Numbered from the stretch's first letter, positions 17,732-26,943 are shown. The stretch: DNA of 64,000 bases from Bacillota bacterium (GCA_023421245.1 JAEZTV010000031.1:18491-82490), one strand, 5' to 3'. The notes: generated by a model from the sequence alone, not told the origin. Translations and numbers: made by a program.

Positions 17732-20700
17732 TTACAGCGCAAAGTAGTCTGCCGCAGCCGAGAACAGCTTTTGGTTTTTGTCGCCTTCTATATTCTTGCA
17801 GATATCCTTGCCAACGCGCTCGCTGTGTCCCATTTTGCCAAGAATACGGCCATCGGGGGAGGTAATGCCTTCTACCGCGTAGAACGAGCTGTTGGGGTTA
17901 AAGCGGACATCCATCGTCGGATTGCCGTCGAGGTCTACGTATTGTGTAGCAATCTGTCCGTTGCGTGCAAGGCGGGTCAAAAGCTCCTCCGATATGATAA
18001 AGCGCCCTTCGCCGTGCGAGATGGGCAGGGTGTGGATGTCGCCAACGCTTGTATACATCAGCCACGGGGAGAGGTTGGAGGCCACGCGGGTTTGCACCAT
18101 CGTCGACTGATGACGGCCGATGGCATTATAGGTCAACGTAGGGCTTAAATCGTCCGCATCCAAGATGTCGCCGAATGGTACTAACCCCAGCTTAATCAGC
18201 GCCTGGAAGCCGTTGCAGATGCCGATCATCAGGCCGTCGCGATGCTGCAGTAAATTGCGCACCGCCTCGGTGATACGGGGGTTGCGGAAGAATGAAGTAA
18301 TAAATTTCGCAGAACCATCCGGTTCGTCACCGCCCGAGAAGCCGCCCGGCAGTGCAATTATCTGACTGTCACCAATAAGCCGTTCCATACGGTCAATCGA
18401 TTCGGCAATCGCCTGTGCCGTCAGATTGCGGATAACACAGCACTCGGCGACAGCGCCCGAAAGCTCGAACTGACGCGCGGTGTCATCCTCGCAGTTGGTA
18501 CCCGGGAATACGGGAATCAACACACGGGGCTTTGCAATCTTTGCCTTAGGAGCCGTACGGTGCATGGCGCTGTACGAGAAGGTTTCAACCGGTGTTTGCT
18601 CTACCGAAACATTGCAGGGGAATACACTTTCAAGCTTTGCTTCCCACAACGATTCCAGACGGTTTAGGGGCACACGCTTTCCCGCATATTCCAGATAGTA
18701 ATCGCTGTGCGTAACACCGATAATGTCAAATTCATCGCCGGTGCCGTCAAGCTCTACCAAGAAGCCGCCATAACCGCCGGAATACAGAACTGTGTTGTCA
18801 AGCTGCTGGGTGAAGGTAAAGCCGATGCGGTTGCCAAGGCTCATTTTAAAGATTCCCTCGGCGATACCGCCGGAGGTAAGCGCCCATACCGACTTTGCAC
18901 GACCGCTTGCAATCAGCGACTGTACTTTATCAAAGCATTCCTTTATGCTGTCAAAGTCCGGCAGACGGTTTTCAAGCATGGCGGGCGCAATCAGCGCCAC
19001 ATGGCTGCCGCTCTGTTTGAACTCGGGCGAAACTACGCCGCTTGCCTTCGCGCACGAAATGGCAAACGACACCAGTGTGGGCGGAACATCAATGTCTTCA
19101 AACGTACCAGACATCGAATCCTTACCGCCGATGGCGGCAATGCCAAGCTCCAGCTGTGCCTTAAGCGCACCGAGCAGTGCCGCAAGCGGCTTGCCCCAGC
19201 GTACCGGGTCGCCCTTGGTACGTTCAAAAAATTCCTGCAGCGTCAGGTAACAGCCGTTCCGCGAGCCGCCTGCCGCAACCACCTTTGCCACCGAACTTAT
19301 CACCGCGTAAATCGCGCCATGGAACGGGCTTTGCTCCGAAAGGTAAGGGTCAAAGCCATATGCCATTACCGAGCAGGTGTCGGTTTCGCCGTTTGGTACC
19401 GGCAGCTTTGCGGCCATCGCCTGAATCTCGGTGTGCTGGGTTTTTCCGCCATAGGGCAGGAGTACTGTGGCCGCACCGACGGTGGAGTCGAACCGGTCGG
19501 CAAGCCCCTTCTGCGAGCAGATGTTAAGGTCGCTCACAAGCGCCTCCATACGGCTTGCAAAATCGCCGGACGGCAGCACCGGTTCAGTGAATGAGGGGGC
19601 TTTCACACGTACGTTTGTGCGTTTGGGCGCGCCGTTACTGTTTAGAAATTCGCGCGAGATGCTTACAATCTGTTTATTGTTCAGCTGCATCACAAGGCGG
19701 TTGGTATCGGTAACATCGGCAACATGGGTTGCCTCAAGATTTTCGCTGTCTGCAAGTTCAATAAAGCGTGCAAGGTCTTTTTTGTGCACCACACAGGCCA
19801 TACGTTCCTGCGACTCGCTGATTGCAAGCTCGGTGCCGTCAAGGCCATCGTATTTTTTGGGAACGCGGTCAAGGTAGATGCACAGCCCATCCGCAAGCTC
19901 GCCGATTGCAACCGAAACCCCGCCCGCGCCAAAGTCGTTGCAGCGGCGGATGAGTCTGGTTACCTCAGGATTGCGGAACAGGCGCTGTATCTTACGTTCT
20001 TCGGGGGCGTTGCCCTTTTGTACCTCTGCGCCACAGCTTTCAAGCGACTGCAGCGTGTGAGATTTTGAGGAACCGGTTGCACCGCCGCAGCCATCGCGTC
20101 CGGTGCGTCCGCCCAAAAGCACTACCACATCGCCGGGCTCGGGGCATTCGCGCACCACATGCTCGGCCTTTACGGCGCCTACCACAGCGCCAAGTTCCAT
20201 GCGCTTTGCAACATACCCGGGGTGGTACAGCTCTTTCACATACCCGGTTGCAAGCCCTATTTGGTTACCGTAGGATGAATAACCGTTTGCCGCTGTAGTC
20301 ACCAACTTCTTTTGGGGCAGTTTGCCCGCCAGTGTCTGCGAGAAGGGGATAAGCGGGTCTGCGGCACCCGATATGCGCATTGCCTGATACACATACGCGC
20401 GCCCCGAAAGGGGATCGCGGATTGCACCGCCGAGGCAGGTAGCGGCACCGCCAAACGGCTCAATCTCGGTAGGGTGGTTGTGAGTTTCGTTTTTGAACAG
20501 CAGCAGCCAGTCCTCCGGCTTGCCGTCCACATCCACCGTAACCTTAACCGAGCAGGCGTTAATCTCGTCCGACTCATCAAGATTTGGAAGCAGTCCCTGC
20601 TGCTTTAAGTATTTGGCACCGATTGTGGCGATATCCATTAAACTTTGCGGCTTGTCCTTCTTTGTATAAACCGCATGGCGAATGTTTAAATACTCTTTGT

Positions 20701-21442
20701 ATGCTTTTTGGATATCGGCACAGTCAATCTCAACATCCGCAAGCTCGGTTAAAAAGGTGGTGTGCCGGCAATGATCCGACCAGTAGGTGTCAATCATGCG
20801 AATCTCGGTCACAGTTGGGTCGCGCCGTTCCGTATCGCGAAAATACTGCTGACAGAACATAATATCGTCAAAATCCATTGCAAGGCCCATCGTTTTGACA
20901 AAATCATCGAGAGCTGCCCGGTCGTAACCGATAAACCCGGTGAGCGTTTCTACATCCTCGGGTGCGGGCTGGTTTAGTGTGAGTGTACGAGGCTTGTCAA
21001 AGCCCGCCTCGCGGGACTCGACAGGGTTAATCAGGTACCCCTTAATCTGTTCAAACTCGTCATCGGTAAGCGCGCCCTCCAGAAGAAAAACCTTTGCGGA
21101 GCGGATCAGCGGACGCTCTTTCTGCGTCATCAGTGAAATACACTGTGCGCACGAATCGGCGCGCTGATCAAACTGTCCGGGCAGATACTCCATCGCAAAC
21201 ATGCGCCCCGTATGCTCGGGCAGCTCATCGTAGAGGTTGTCCACCTGCGGCTCGGAAAAGATGGTTCGCTTTGCCGCCTCAAAATCCTCTTCGCTCAGCT
21301 CCTGTGCATCGTACCGGTTAACAATCCGCACGCCGGTAAGAGATGTGATACCAAGTGTCGCGCGGATATCGGCAAGCAACCCGCCTGCCTCAACCGCAAA
21401 GCTATTCTTTTTTTCCACATACACCCGAAAAACCACCATCAT
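17732..21442 (-). CDS. purL: Phosphoribosylformylglycinamidine synthase, single-chain (PurS-PurL-PurQ fused)
   Basis: A 1236-residue enzyme that converts FGAR and glutamine to FGAM in purine synthesis. It is the large fused form: an N-terminal PurS-like domain (VVFRVYVEKKNSFAVEAGG), two AIRS/PurM-like halves with LFKNETHNHPTEIEPFGGAA, and a C-terminal glutamine amidotransferase. The amidotransferase nucleophile is C1076 in GICNGFQAL, and SHGEGRF lies downstream. Most Bacilli split this into three genes. ATG 21442 or 21439 is preferred to the frame's first ATG because AAAGGA (21458-21453) precedes them. mtaB lies 63 bases upstream in the same direction, and no other pur gene is near. Confidence 0.95.
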   Translation of the reverse strand: MMVVFRVYVEKKNSFAVEAGGLLADIRATLGITSLTGVRIVNRYDAQELSEEDFEAAKRTIFSEPQVDNLYDELPEHTGRMFAMEYLPGQFDQRADSCAQCISLMTQKERPLIRSAKVFLLEGALTDDEFEQIKGYLINPVESREAGFDKPRTLTLNQPAPEDVETLTGFIGYDRAALDDFVKTMGLAMDFDDIMFCQQYFRDTERRDPTVTEIRMIDTYWSDHCRHTTFLTELADVEIDCADIQKAYKEYLNIRHAVYTKKDKPQSLMDIATIGAKYLKQQGLLPNLDESDEINACSVKVTVDVDGKPEDWLLLFKNETHNHPTEIEPFGGAATCLGGAIRDPLSGRAYVYQAMRISGAADPLIPFSQTLAGKLPQKKLVTTAANGYSSYGNQIGLATGYVKELYHPGYVAKRMELGAVVGAVKAEHVVRECPEPGDVVVLLGGRTGRDGCGGATGSSKSHTLQSLESCGAEVQKGNAPEERKIQRLFRNPEVTRLIRRCNDFGAGGVSVAIGELADGLCIYLDRVPKKYDGLDGTELAISESQERMACVVHKKDLARFIELADSENLEATHVADVTDTNRLVMQLNNKQIVSISREFLNSNGAPKRTNVRVKAPSFTEPVLPSGDFASRMEALVSDLNICSQKGLADRFDSTVGAATVLLPYGGKTQHTEIQAMAAKLPVPNGETDTCSVMAYGFDPYLSEQSPFHGAIYAVISSVAKVVAAGGSRNGCYLTLQEFFERTKGDPVRWGKPLAALLGALKAQLELGIAAIGGKDSMSGTFEDIDVPPTLVSFAISCAKASGVVSPEFKQSGSHVALIAPAMLENRLPDFDSIKECFDKVQSLIASGRAKSVWALTSGGIAEGIFKMSLGNRIGFTFTQQLDNTVLYSGGYGGFLVELDGTGDEFDIIGVTHSDYYLEYAGKRVPLNRLESLWEAKLESVFPCNVSVEQTPVETFSYSAMHRTAPKAKIAKPRVLIPVFPGTNCEDDTARQFELSGAVAECCVIRNLTAQAIAESIDRMERLIGDSQIIALPGGFSGGDEPDGSAKFITSFFRNPRITEAVRNLLQHRDGLMIGICNGFQALIKLGLVPFGDILDADDLSPTLTYNAIGRHQSTMVQTRVASNLSPWLMYTSVGDIHTLPISHGEGRFIISEELLTRLARNGQIATQYVDLDGNPTMDVRFNPNSSFYAVEGITSPDGRILGKMGHSERVGKDICKNIEGDKNQKLFSAAADYFAL

Positions 21443-21505
21443 CCTCAACCATTCCTTTCGCATATGTCTGCCCGCTACGCGGGGAATTAGCATATGAACC
21501 CTTCG

Positions 21506-22813
21506 CTAAAGTTTTGCCATTATTTCAAGTTCACCGATGCAGCCGTCATCAGATACATCGGTAATCTTTACAGAAACAATCTTGCCCTCAAGGCAGGTGT
21601 CGGCAGGGCAGCGCACCTTAACCGGCGTATAGCTTTTGGTATAGCCGCTGTAAAAGCCGCCCTCGCGTGTTTCAAACAGCACAGGCTCGGTGCGTCCAAC
21701 CTGTGTGCGCAAAAAAACACTTCTCGCATGGTCGGCGGCCTGCAGCATGCGACGGCTCCGCGTGGTCTTCACCTGCTGCGGAACCTGTTCCTTAATCAGC
21801 GCGGCACGGGTACCGGCGCGCATCGAATAGGAGAAAACATGTGCCTTGGCAAAGCCTACGGCACTGAAAAATTCAAGCGACTCCACAAATTCTTCGTCGG
21901 TTTCCTGCGGGAACCCCACCATAATGTCGGTGGTAATTGCGCTGTTTTCAAATTCAGCGCGGATCATATCAACAATCTCCATATACTGCGCGGTGGTATA
22001 GTGGCGGTTCATGCGCCTTAGGGTTTGGTCGCAGCCGCTTTGCAGTGATAGGTGAAACTGCGGGCAGAAGGCGGGCAGCACTTTCATCGCGCGAATATCC
22101 TCGCGCGTCAAAAGCTCCGGCTCAAGCGATCCCAGGCGAACACGCTCGATGCCGGGGATGGCTGCGGCACAGCGCACCGCATCAATCAGCCGAAGGCCCA
22201 GATCGGTTCCGTAGCAGGAAAGATTGATGCCCACCAGCACCACCTCGCGGTATCCGGCCTGCGCAAGTGAATTCAACTCATCTCGCAATTCATCCAGCGG
22301 TTTGGAACGCACCGGCCCGCGTGCGGTGGGGATGATGCAATACGAGCAGTATCGCTCGCAGCCATCCTCAATTTTTACAAACGCGCGGGTATGCTCCATA
22401 AAGGCGTCGGCACGCATCTGTTCAAACTGCTCGCCGCGCTCATGTTTTGTAATATCAACAACACGTTCTCCCGTTGCCATAAAGCTGCGGATTGCGTCCA
22501 ACAGCCCTTTGCGGTTGTAAGCGCCCGTTACAACATCTGCTTCGGGCAGAAGATCTGATTGGTCGGGAAACGCTTGCGGCATACAACCGCAAAGCGCAAT
22601 AACAGCGCCCGGGTTTTCTCTGCGCGCCCGGCGCAGTGCCTGACGGTTTTTGCGGTCGCCGGTATCGGTAACGGTACAGGAGTTGATGACGCAAACATCC
22701 GCGCTTTCGCCAAACGCAACAATGTCGTAGCCCTGCGCCGAAAAGAGCTGCTTTAATATCTGCGTTTCATACTGGTTTACCTTGCAGCCAAGTGTATAGA
22801 ACGAAGCCCTCAT
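21506..22813 (-). CDS. mtaB: tRNA t6A37 methylthiotransferase MtaB
   Basis: A 435-residue radical-SAM enzyme that adds a methylthio group to t6A37 of tRNA to give ms2t6A. The N-terminal UPF0004 domain has cluster cysteines C10 (LGCKVNQYE), C46 (NSCTVT) and C77 (GCMPQ). The radical-SAM cluster is C152/C156/C159 in CERYCSYC, and a C-terminal TRAM domain is present (GYTKSYTPVKVRC). The GCKVNQ motif favours MtaB over MiaB. It is probably first in an operon with purL and sits behind a leader of about 230 bases with terminator-like hairpins. Confidence 0.93.
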   Translation of the reverse strand: MRASFYTLGCKVNQYETQILKQLFSAQGYDIVAFGESADVCVINSCTVTDTGDRKNRQALRRARRENPGAVIALCGCMPQAFPDQSDLLPEADVVTGAYNRKGLLDAIRSFMATGERVVDITKHERGEQFEQMRADAFMEHTRAFVKIEDGCERYCSYCIIPTARGPVRSKPLDELRDELNSLAQAGYREVVLVGINLSCYGTDLGLRLIDAVRCAAAIPGIERVRLGSLEPELLTREDIRAMKVLPAFCPQFHLSLQSGCDQTLRRMNRHYTTAQYMEIVDMIRAEFENSAITTDIMVGFPQETDEEFVESLEFFSAVGFAKAHVFSYSMRAGTRAALIKEQVPQQVKTTRSRRMLQAADHARSVFLRTQVGRTEPVLFETREGGFYSGYTKSYTPVKVRCPADTCLEGKIVSVKITDVSDDGCIGELEIMAKL

Positions 22814-23050
22814 CGTACTGTAACAGCACCTTTCTCATCATCGCGCATACTGTTCGGGGAGCGCAACCCCTCGCGCAAAAAAAACGGTTTTGCGCCGGTG
22901 AAACAACACATAAAAGCCGGATGGAACCCTCCGGCTTACAAGTCATATACCCATGAAAAACAGCGGGCACCTGTGCGCCGCATCGACAGATAAGGAAGCA
23001 CCCGCTTGCGGTGCCACAAAACTAAACAAAAATAAAGTCTGTTTATTAGT
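22814..23050 (-). promoter_or_regulatory. Structured leader of mtaB-purL with tandem terminator-like hairpins
   Basis: Downstream of the minus-strand promoter, three elements are seen. First, arms 23006-22998 and 22970-22962 (nine pairs with two G-T) end in GTTTTT, and a competing GCACC/GGTGC pairing uses 23014-23010 and 23002-22998. Second, AGCCGGA/TCCGGCT (22936-22930 and 22921-22915) is followed by TTTTATG. Third, an A/T-rich pairing GCGCAAAA/TTTTGCGC lies near 22870-22895. I do not recognise a known riboswitch or T-box. The layout suggests transcription attenuation, which is an inference. Confidence 0.5.
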
Positions 23051-23079
23051 ATTATAATAAATTATAGAAAGAATTACAA
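23051..23079 (-). promoter_or_regulatory. Promoter of the mtaB-purL transcript
   Basis: TTGTAA (23079-23074) and TATAAT (23056-23051) on the minus strand are 17 bases apart. It diverges from the promoter of the HPr-like gene. Confidence 0.6.
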
Positions 23080-23086
23080 TTAGCAG

Positions 23087-23115
23087 TTGACTTAAAATAA
23101 CGAGACTGATATAGT
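23087..23115 (+). promoter_or_regulatory. Sigma-A promoter of the HPr-like gene
   Basis: TTGACT (23087-23092) and TATAGT (23110-23115) have a 17-base spacer. Several ATTACAA/TTGTAAT-type half sites (about 23073, 23117 and 23144) surround it and could bind a regulator. Confidence 0.65.
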
Positions 23116-23174
23116 GTAATTGTAGGCAAAGTATATTGAATTTATTACAATCTACAGTTTAGGGAGGGTTTTTC

Positions 23175-23402
23175 ATGAAAACCGCAAATATTATGTTAAA
23201 CACGATTAACGACGTTAAGGATTTCGTTGCAGTTGTAAATAAGTATGATTTCGATGTGGATCTTATTTCGGGCAGATATGCCGTAGACGCAAAGTCCATT
23301 ATGGGTATCTTTAGCCTTGATTTGTCAAAACCGATTGCGCTTCAGGCACATTGCGATAATTGCGCGGAGTTTGATGCCGATCTTGCGAAGTTCGTCATCT
23401 AA
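23175..23402 (+). CDS. HPr-family protein lacking the phospho-acceptor histidine
   Basis: A 75-residue protein with the HPr fold signature VDAKSIMGIFSLDL (regulatory-type Ser41). The N-terminal active-site loop that should read GLHARPA is replaced by NTINDV, so the His15 equivalent is missing. It therefore cannot pass phosphate in the PTS like HPr. A Crh-like regulatory or structural role is an inference. A strong GGGAGGG ribosome site precedes ATG 23175. It has its own promoter and terminator and is likely well expressed. Confidence 0.83.
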   Translation: MKTANIMLNTINDVKDFVAVVNKYDFDVDLISGRYAVDAKSIMGIFSLDLSKPIALQAHCDNCAEFDADLAKFVI

Positions 23403-23431
23403 ACAGGTTCTCTTATTACCTATGCTAAAAG

Positions 23432-23469
23432 AGGAGAGCGAGTGTATTACTCGTTCTCCTTTTTGTTTT
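23432..23469 (+). terminator. Terminator after the HPr-like gene
   Basis: Twelve-base arms (23432-23443 and 23449-23460, one G-T pair) are followed by TTTTTGTTTT. Confidence 0.88.
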
Positions 23470-23573
23470 GCCGCCGTGTGCCGCTATTTTTTATAGGGAT
23501 ATCATAACGAAGGGTGCCCACCGCATAAACTATAGAAAATAGACAATCATACGCTGTAAAGGGTGAGTGTGGT

Positions 23574-24749
23574 ATGCTGGTAAAAAGAAGACGGTTGGGT
23601 GCAGCCGGTGCGCTGGTGACAGTCTGCATGGCGGTCATGCTTTGCCCGGCGGCATATGCCGACACGGCAAATTCAGGGGTTCCTCCGGTTGAGATTACCG
23701 CACCGTCCGCAATACTGATTGAGCGCATCAGTGGTGAGGTGCTGTTTGAAAAGAACGCTGATGAGGTTATGCCGCCGGCGTCGGTTACAAAGATTATGAC
23801 CCTTCTGCTTGCGGTGGAAGCGATAGAGGAGGGCAAGCTCTCTCTTGAGGATATGGTAGGCGTTTCCGAGAACGCAAATTCAATGGGCGGAAAACAGATA
23901 TGGCTTGAGGTTGGGGAGGAAATGTCGGTAAACGACCTGATTAAGGCGACAGCGATTTCTTCCGCAAACGATGCAGCCGTTGCACTGGGCGACGCCGTTG
24001 CAGGCAGCGAAAGTACCTTTATCGCGTTGATGAACGAGCGGGCAAAGGAACTTGGTATGGAGAACACCACCTTTCTCAACGCCTCGGGACTGGATGCCCC
24101 GGGGCATATGAGCACCTCGCGTGATATCGCGATTATGTCAAAAGAGCTTTTGTCCCATCCGATGATTATAGACTATACAACCATTTGGATGGACTCATTG
24201 CGAAATGGAAAAACACTGTTGGTTAACACCAATAAACTTGTGCGTTTCTACGAGGGAACAACAGGGCTGAAAACCGGCACAACCAATTCTGCGGGATATT
24301 GCCTGAGCGCATCGGCAGAGCGTGGTGGGCTTTCCCTTATCGCTGTCGTGATGGGTGACAAAAACAGTGAGGAACGTTTTACCTCCGCGCGCACGTTGCT
24401 CGATTACGGCTTTGCAAACTGGGAGGTAGTCGCCCCCAAACCGCTTGAAACGCCTATTGAGCCGGTTAAGGTAATCAAAGGAACCGAGGAAACGGTTGCG
24501 GTGGAAAGTCATCCCGCAGGAACCGTGCTCATTCGCAAGGGTGAAGAGGGCAGCATTGAGTATAAAGTGGAGATTGCGGCGGATGTAACGGCACCCGTTG
24601 CAGCGGGGCAGACGCTCGGTCGGGTAGTCATGTACTCGGGTGGCAGAGAGATCGGCTCCTATCCGCTTACGGCGGCAAAATATGTCGGTAAGCTTACGTT
24701 TTGGGTAGCGTTCAGGGCACTTTGGACGTCAATGCTCGCGTTAAAATAA
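23574..24749 (+). CDS. D-alanyl-D-alanine carboxypeptidase (DacF-type, peptidase S11)
   Basis: A 391-residue secreted penicillin-binding protein that removes the terminal D-alanine of peptidoglycan stem peptides. The signal peptide covers residues 1-29 (ends PAAYAD). The active-site triad is complete: S70-V-T-K73, S130-A-N132 and K233-T-G235. After the peptidase domain comes a beta-rich PBP5-like C-terminal domain and a short amphipathic anchor helix (KLTFWVAFRALWTSML). It is of the DacF/DacA kind. Whether it is vegetative or sporulation-specific is not shown. Confidence 0.92.
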   Translation: MLVKRRRLGAAGALVTVCMAVMLCPAAYADTANSGVPPVEITAPSAILIERISGEVLFEKNADEVMPPASVTKIMTLLLAVEAIEEGKLSLEDMVGVSENANSMGGKQIWLEVGEEMSVNDLIKATAISSANDAAVALGDAVAGSESTFIALMNERAKELGMENTTFLNASGLDAPGHMSTSRDIAIMSKELLSHPMIIDYTTIWMDSLRNGKTLLVNTNKLVRFYEGTTGLKTGTTNSAGYCLSASAERGGLSLIAVVMGDKNSEERFTSARTLLDYGFANWEVVAPKPLETPIEPVKVIKGTEETVAVESHPAGTVLIRKGEEGSIEYKVEIAADVTAPVAAGQTLGRVVMYSGGREIGSYPLTAAKYVGKLTFWVAFRALWTSMLALK

Positions 24750-24800
24750 GTGGTGCAGTTTAACTATGTTCGGTGGCAATTGCAACGTATTTTGCGCATC

Positions 24801-24837
24801 GGGCACGAGGCGGCGGATATTTACGCTTCGTGCCCTT
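24801..24837 (+). terminator. Terminator after the carboxypeptidase gene
   Basis: Perfect eight-base arms (24801-24808 and 24828-24835) followed by TTATGTTGT. The T run is weak. Confidence 0.5.
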
Positions 24838-24941
24838 ATGTTGTATATTCCAAAGTCGGGCAATACCAGTATTAGCATAAATGCGGCAATGAAATCGATG
24901 GAAGATTGTTTATTTGTTCCGGTAATTTTTCATGTGTGCAC

Positions 24942-24970
24942 TTGAAAAAAACTTCCTGATAGGGTAATAT
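24942..24970 (+). promoter_or_regulatory. Sigma-A promoter of pgi
   Basis: TTGAAA (24942-24947) and TAATAT (24965-24970) are separated by 17 bases, about 100 bases before the pgi start. The rest of the 318-base gap holds only the preceding terminator. Confidence 0.65.
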
Positions 24971-25067
24971 AGAGACAGAGACATCATAGGTAATAATGAT
25001 ACCGTAACATCGAACGTTTTGGCTGTACTTGGGCGTAAAACAGGGATGCGGTTGGGGGGAATATCAA

Positions 25068-26408
25068 ATGGGGATGAAGTTTAACGGAAGATACTTAAAT
25101 GGATTTGTGTCTGACCACGAATTTGCCGCATTAGAGGGGCAGATTAAGGATGCACATGAGAAGCTGCACAACAAAACGGGCCTTGGCAGCGATTTTCTGG
25201 GTTGGGTTACACTGCCCACCGACTACAACATGGTTGAATTCGAGCGTATTAAGAGAGCGGCTACGAGAATCCGGCAGAGCTCGCAGATTCTGATTGTTAT
25301 TGGAATTGGCGGTTCTTATCTGGGTGCGCGGGCCGCTATTGAACTTTTACGGTCTCCTTTCTACAACAACCTGCAAAAGGAGACCCCCGAAATCTACTTT
25401 GCCGGTAATAACATCAGCCCCACTTATTTAAACGAGCTGCTTTGCATCTGCGAGGGCAAGGATATTTCGGTCAACATTATCTCCAAATCGGGTACGACTA
25501 CCGAACCCGCACTTGCGTTTCGCGTGTTTCGGGAGCTGCTCGAGAAAAAATACGGCAAACAGGGCGCGCGTGAGCGCATCTACTGCACCACCGATGCTGC
25601 GCGCGGCACACTCAAAGAGCTTTGTAATCGCGAAGGCTACGAAACGTTTGTTATCCCCGACGATGTGGGTGGGCGCTTTTCGGTACTTACCGCTGTCGGC
25701 CTTTTGCCTATTGCAGTGAGCGGTGCCGGTATAGATGCAATCATGAACGGAGCGCGACAGGCACAGGAAGAGCTTGGCGTCTGCGACCTTCAAACAAACG
25801 GCTGTTACCGTTACGCAGCAGCACGCAACATACTCTACCGCAAAGGCAAGGCGGTAGAACTGCTCGTCAGCTACGAACCCGCATTTGCCATGATGGCGGA
25901 GTGGTTTAAACAGCTTTTTGGCGAAAGCGAAGGCAAAGACCATAAGGGTTTATTCCCCGCATCGGTAATCTTCTCTACCGATCTGCATTCGATGGGCCAG
26001 TACGTGCAGGATGGCGCGCGGCTGATGTTTGAGACTGTAGTGCATATTAATAAGCCAAAACAGGATTTATTTGTGAAATCTGACCCCGAAAACTTTGACG
26101 GGCTTAACTTTCTTTCCGAGCAGAACATGAGTATAGTTAACCAGAAGGCGTTTGAGGGCACTGTGCTGGCACATACCGGCGGCGGTGTACCGAATATTCT
26201 TCTTGAGCTGCCCGAAATCAATGAGCAGGAGTTTGGCTATATGGTGTATTTCTTTGAAAAGGCATGCGCCATCTCCGGCTATCTGCTTGGCGTTAACCCG
26301 TTTGATCAGCCCGGTGTGGAAAGCTACAAGGTAAACATGTTCGCGCTGCTCGGCAAACCCGGCTATGAGAGCCAAAAGGCGTACCTGGAGTCACAGCTAA
26401 ACGGCTGA
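25068..26408 (+). CDS. pgi: Glucose-6-phosphate isomerase
   Basis: A 446-residue cytosolic enzyme interconverting glucose 6-phosphate and fructose 6-phosphate in glycolysis. The sugar-phosphate loops are IGIGGSYLGARAAIELL and ISKSGTTTEPALAFRVF, with the catalytic DDVGGRFSVLTAVGLLP and the C-terminal VNPFDQPGVESYK lysine segment. Length matches the short Firmicute form. The frame starts at 25029, but ATG 25068 is well spaced from GGGGGGA (25054-25060). A small P-loop gene follows 60 bases later. Confidence 0.97.
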   Translation: MGMKFNGRYLNGFVSDHEFAALEGQIKDAHEKLHNKTGLGSDFLGWVTLPTDYNMVEFERIKRAATRIRQSSQILIVIGIGGSYLGARAAIELLRSPFYNNLQKETPEIYFAGNNISPTYLNELLCICEGKDISVNIISKSGTTTEPALAFRVFRELLEKKYGKQGARERIYCTTDAARGTLKELCNREGYETFVIPDDVGGRFSVLTAVGLLPIAVSGAGIDAIMNGARQAQEELGVCDLQTNGCYRYAAARNILYRKGKAVELLVSYEPAFAMMAEWFKQLFGESEGKDHKGLFPASVIFSTDLHSMGQYVQDGARLMFETVVHINKPKQDLFVKSDPENFDGLNFLSEQNMSIVNQKAFEGTVLAHTGGGVPNILLELPEINEQEFGYMVYFFEKACAISGYLLGVNPFDQPGVESYKVNMFALLGKPGYESQKAYLESQLNG

Positions 26409-26468
26409 AGCATCTGCCGGTAACCCCTGCAGATGACAGAATACTAAATTTTTCAGGGAGGTATTCTT

Positions 26469-26876
26469 ATGATAAAACTGATTGTTGGGCACAAAGGTTC
26501 CGGCAAGACCAAAACGCTGATTGAACAAATCAATCAAACCGCAAAAACCGCAAAGGGCAATATCGTGTGTGTTGAAAAGGCGATGAAGCTTACCTATGAC
26601 ATTGACAGCAGTGTTCGGCTGATCGATATCGATTTATACAACGTTTCAGGGTATGACGCATTCTACGGCTTTGTTGCGGGCCTTTATGCCAGCAACTATG
26701 ACCTTACCGATGTGTACGTAGACGGCATACTTAAGATTGGCGGCAGAAACCTTGAAGAGCTTGGCGCAACTTTTGACAGGCTCGAGGTTCTCAACCAAAA
26801 GAATGAGGTTAACATGGTGTTTACCGTATCCTGCAATCTTGAAGACCTTCCCGACAGCGTAAAGAAGTATCTCTAA
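26469..26876 (+). CDS. Small P-loop nucleotide-binding protein of unknown function
   Basis: A 135-residue protein with a Walker A motif GHKGSGKT at residues 7-14 (VGHKGSGKTKTLIEQIN) and a possible Walker B, VYVDGIL, near residue 82. No partner domain, signal peptide or membrane segment is seen. It resembles small ATP-binding proteins found widely in Clostridia with no known role. The ribosome site GGGAGG lies nine bases before ATG 26469. It follows pgi and may be co-transcribed. Confidence 0.75.
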   Translation: MIKLIVGHKGSGKTKTLIEQINQTAKTAKGNIVCVEKAMKLTYDIDSSVRLIDIDLYNVSGYDAFYGFVAGLYASNYDLTDVYVDGILKIGGRNLEELGATFDRLEVLNQKNEVNMVFTVSCNLEDLPDSVKKYL

Positions 26877-26901
26877 CGCTTGCAAAACTAAAATAATATG
26901 C

Positions 26902-26943
26902 GCCGCCGCGGGCAGCAACGGTTGTTGCGTGTTTTGCGGCGGC
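26902..26943 (+). terminator. GC-rich hairpin after the P-loop gene
   Basis: Arms GCCGCCGC/GCGGCGGC (26902-26909 and 26936-26943) enclose an inner GCAAC/GTTGC stem. There is little T run, so the terminator role is uncertain. Confidence 0.45.

Noticed and set aside
18707..19594. Long plus-strand frame inside purL
   Set aside because: Shadow of the purL gene, which has clear family motifs on the other strand.
22915..22936. T-box antiterminator in the leader near 22.9 kb
   Set aside because: The GGAACC motif is on the plus strand and lacks the AGGGTGGNACCGCG context and specifier stem; no aminoacyl-tRNA gene follows.
22767..22970. Small minus-strand frame upstream of mtaB
   Set aside because: It overlaps the mtaB start and the hairpins of the leader, has no good ribosome site and looks non-coding.
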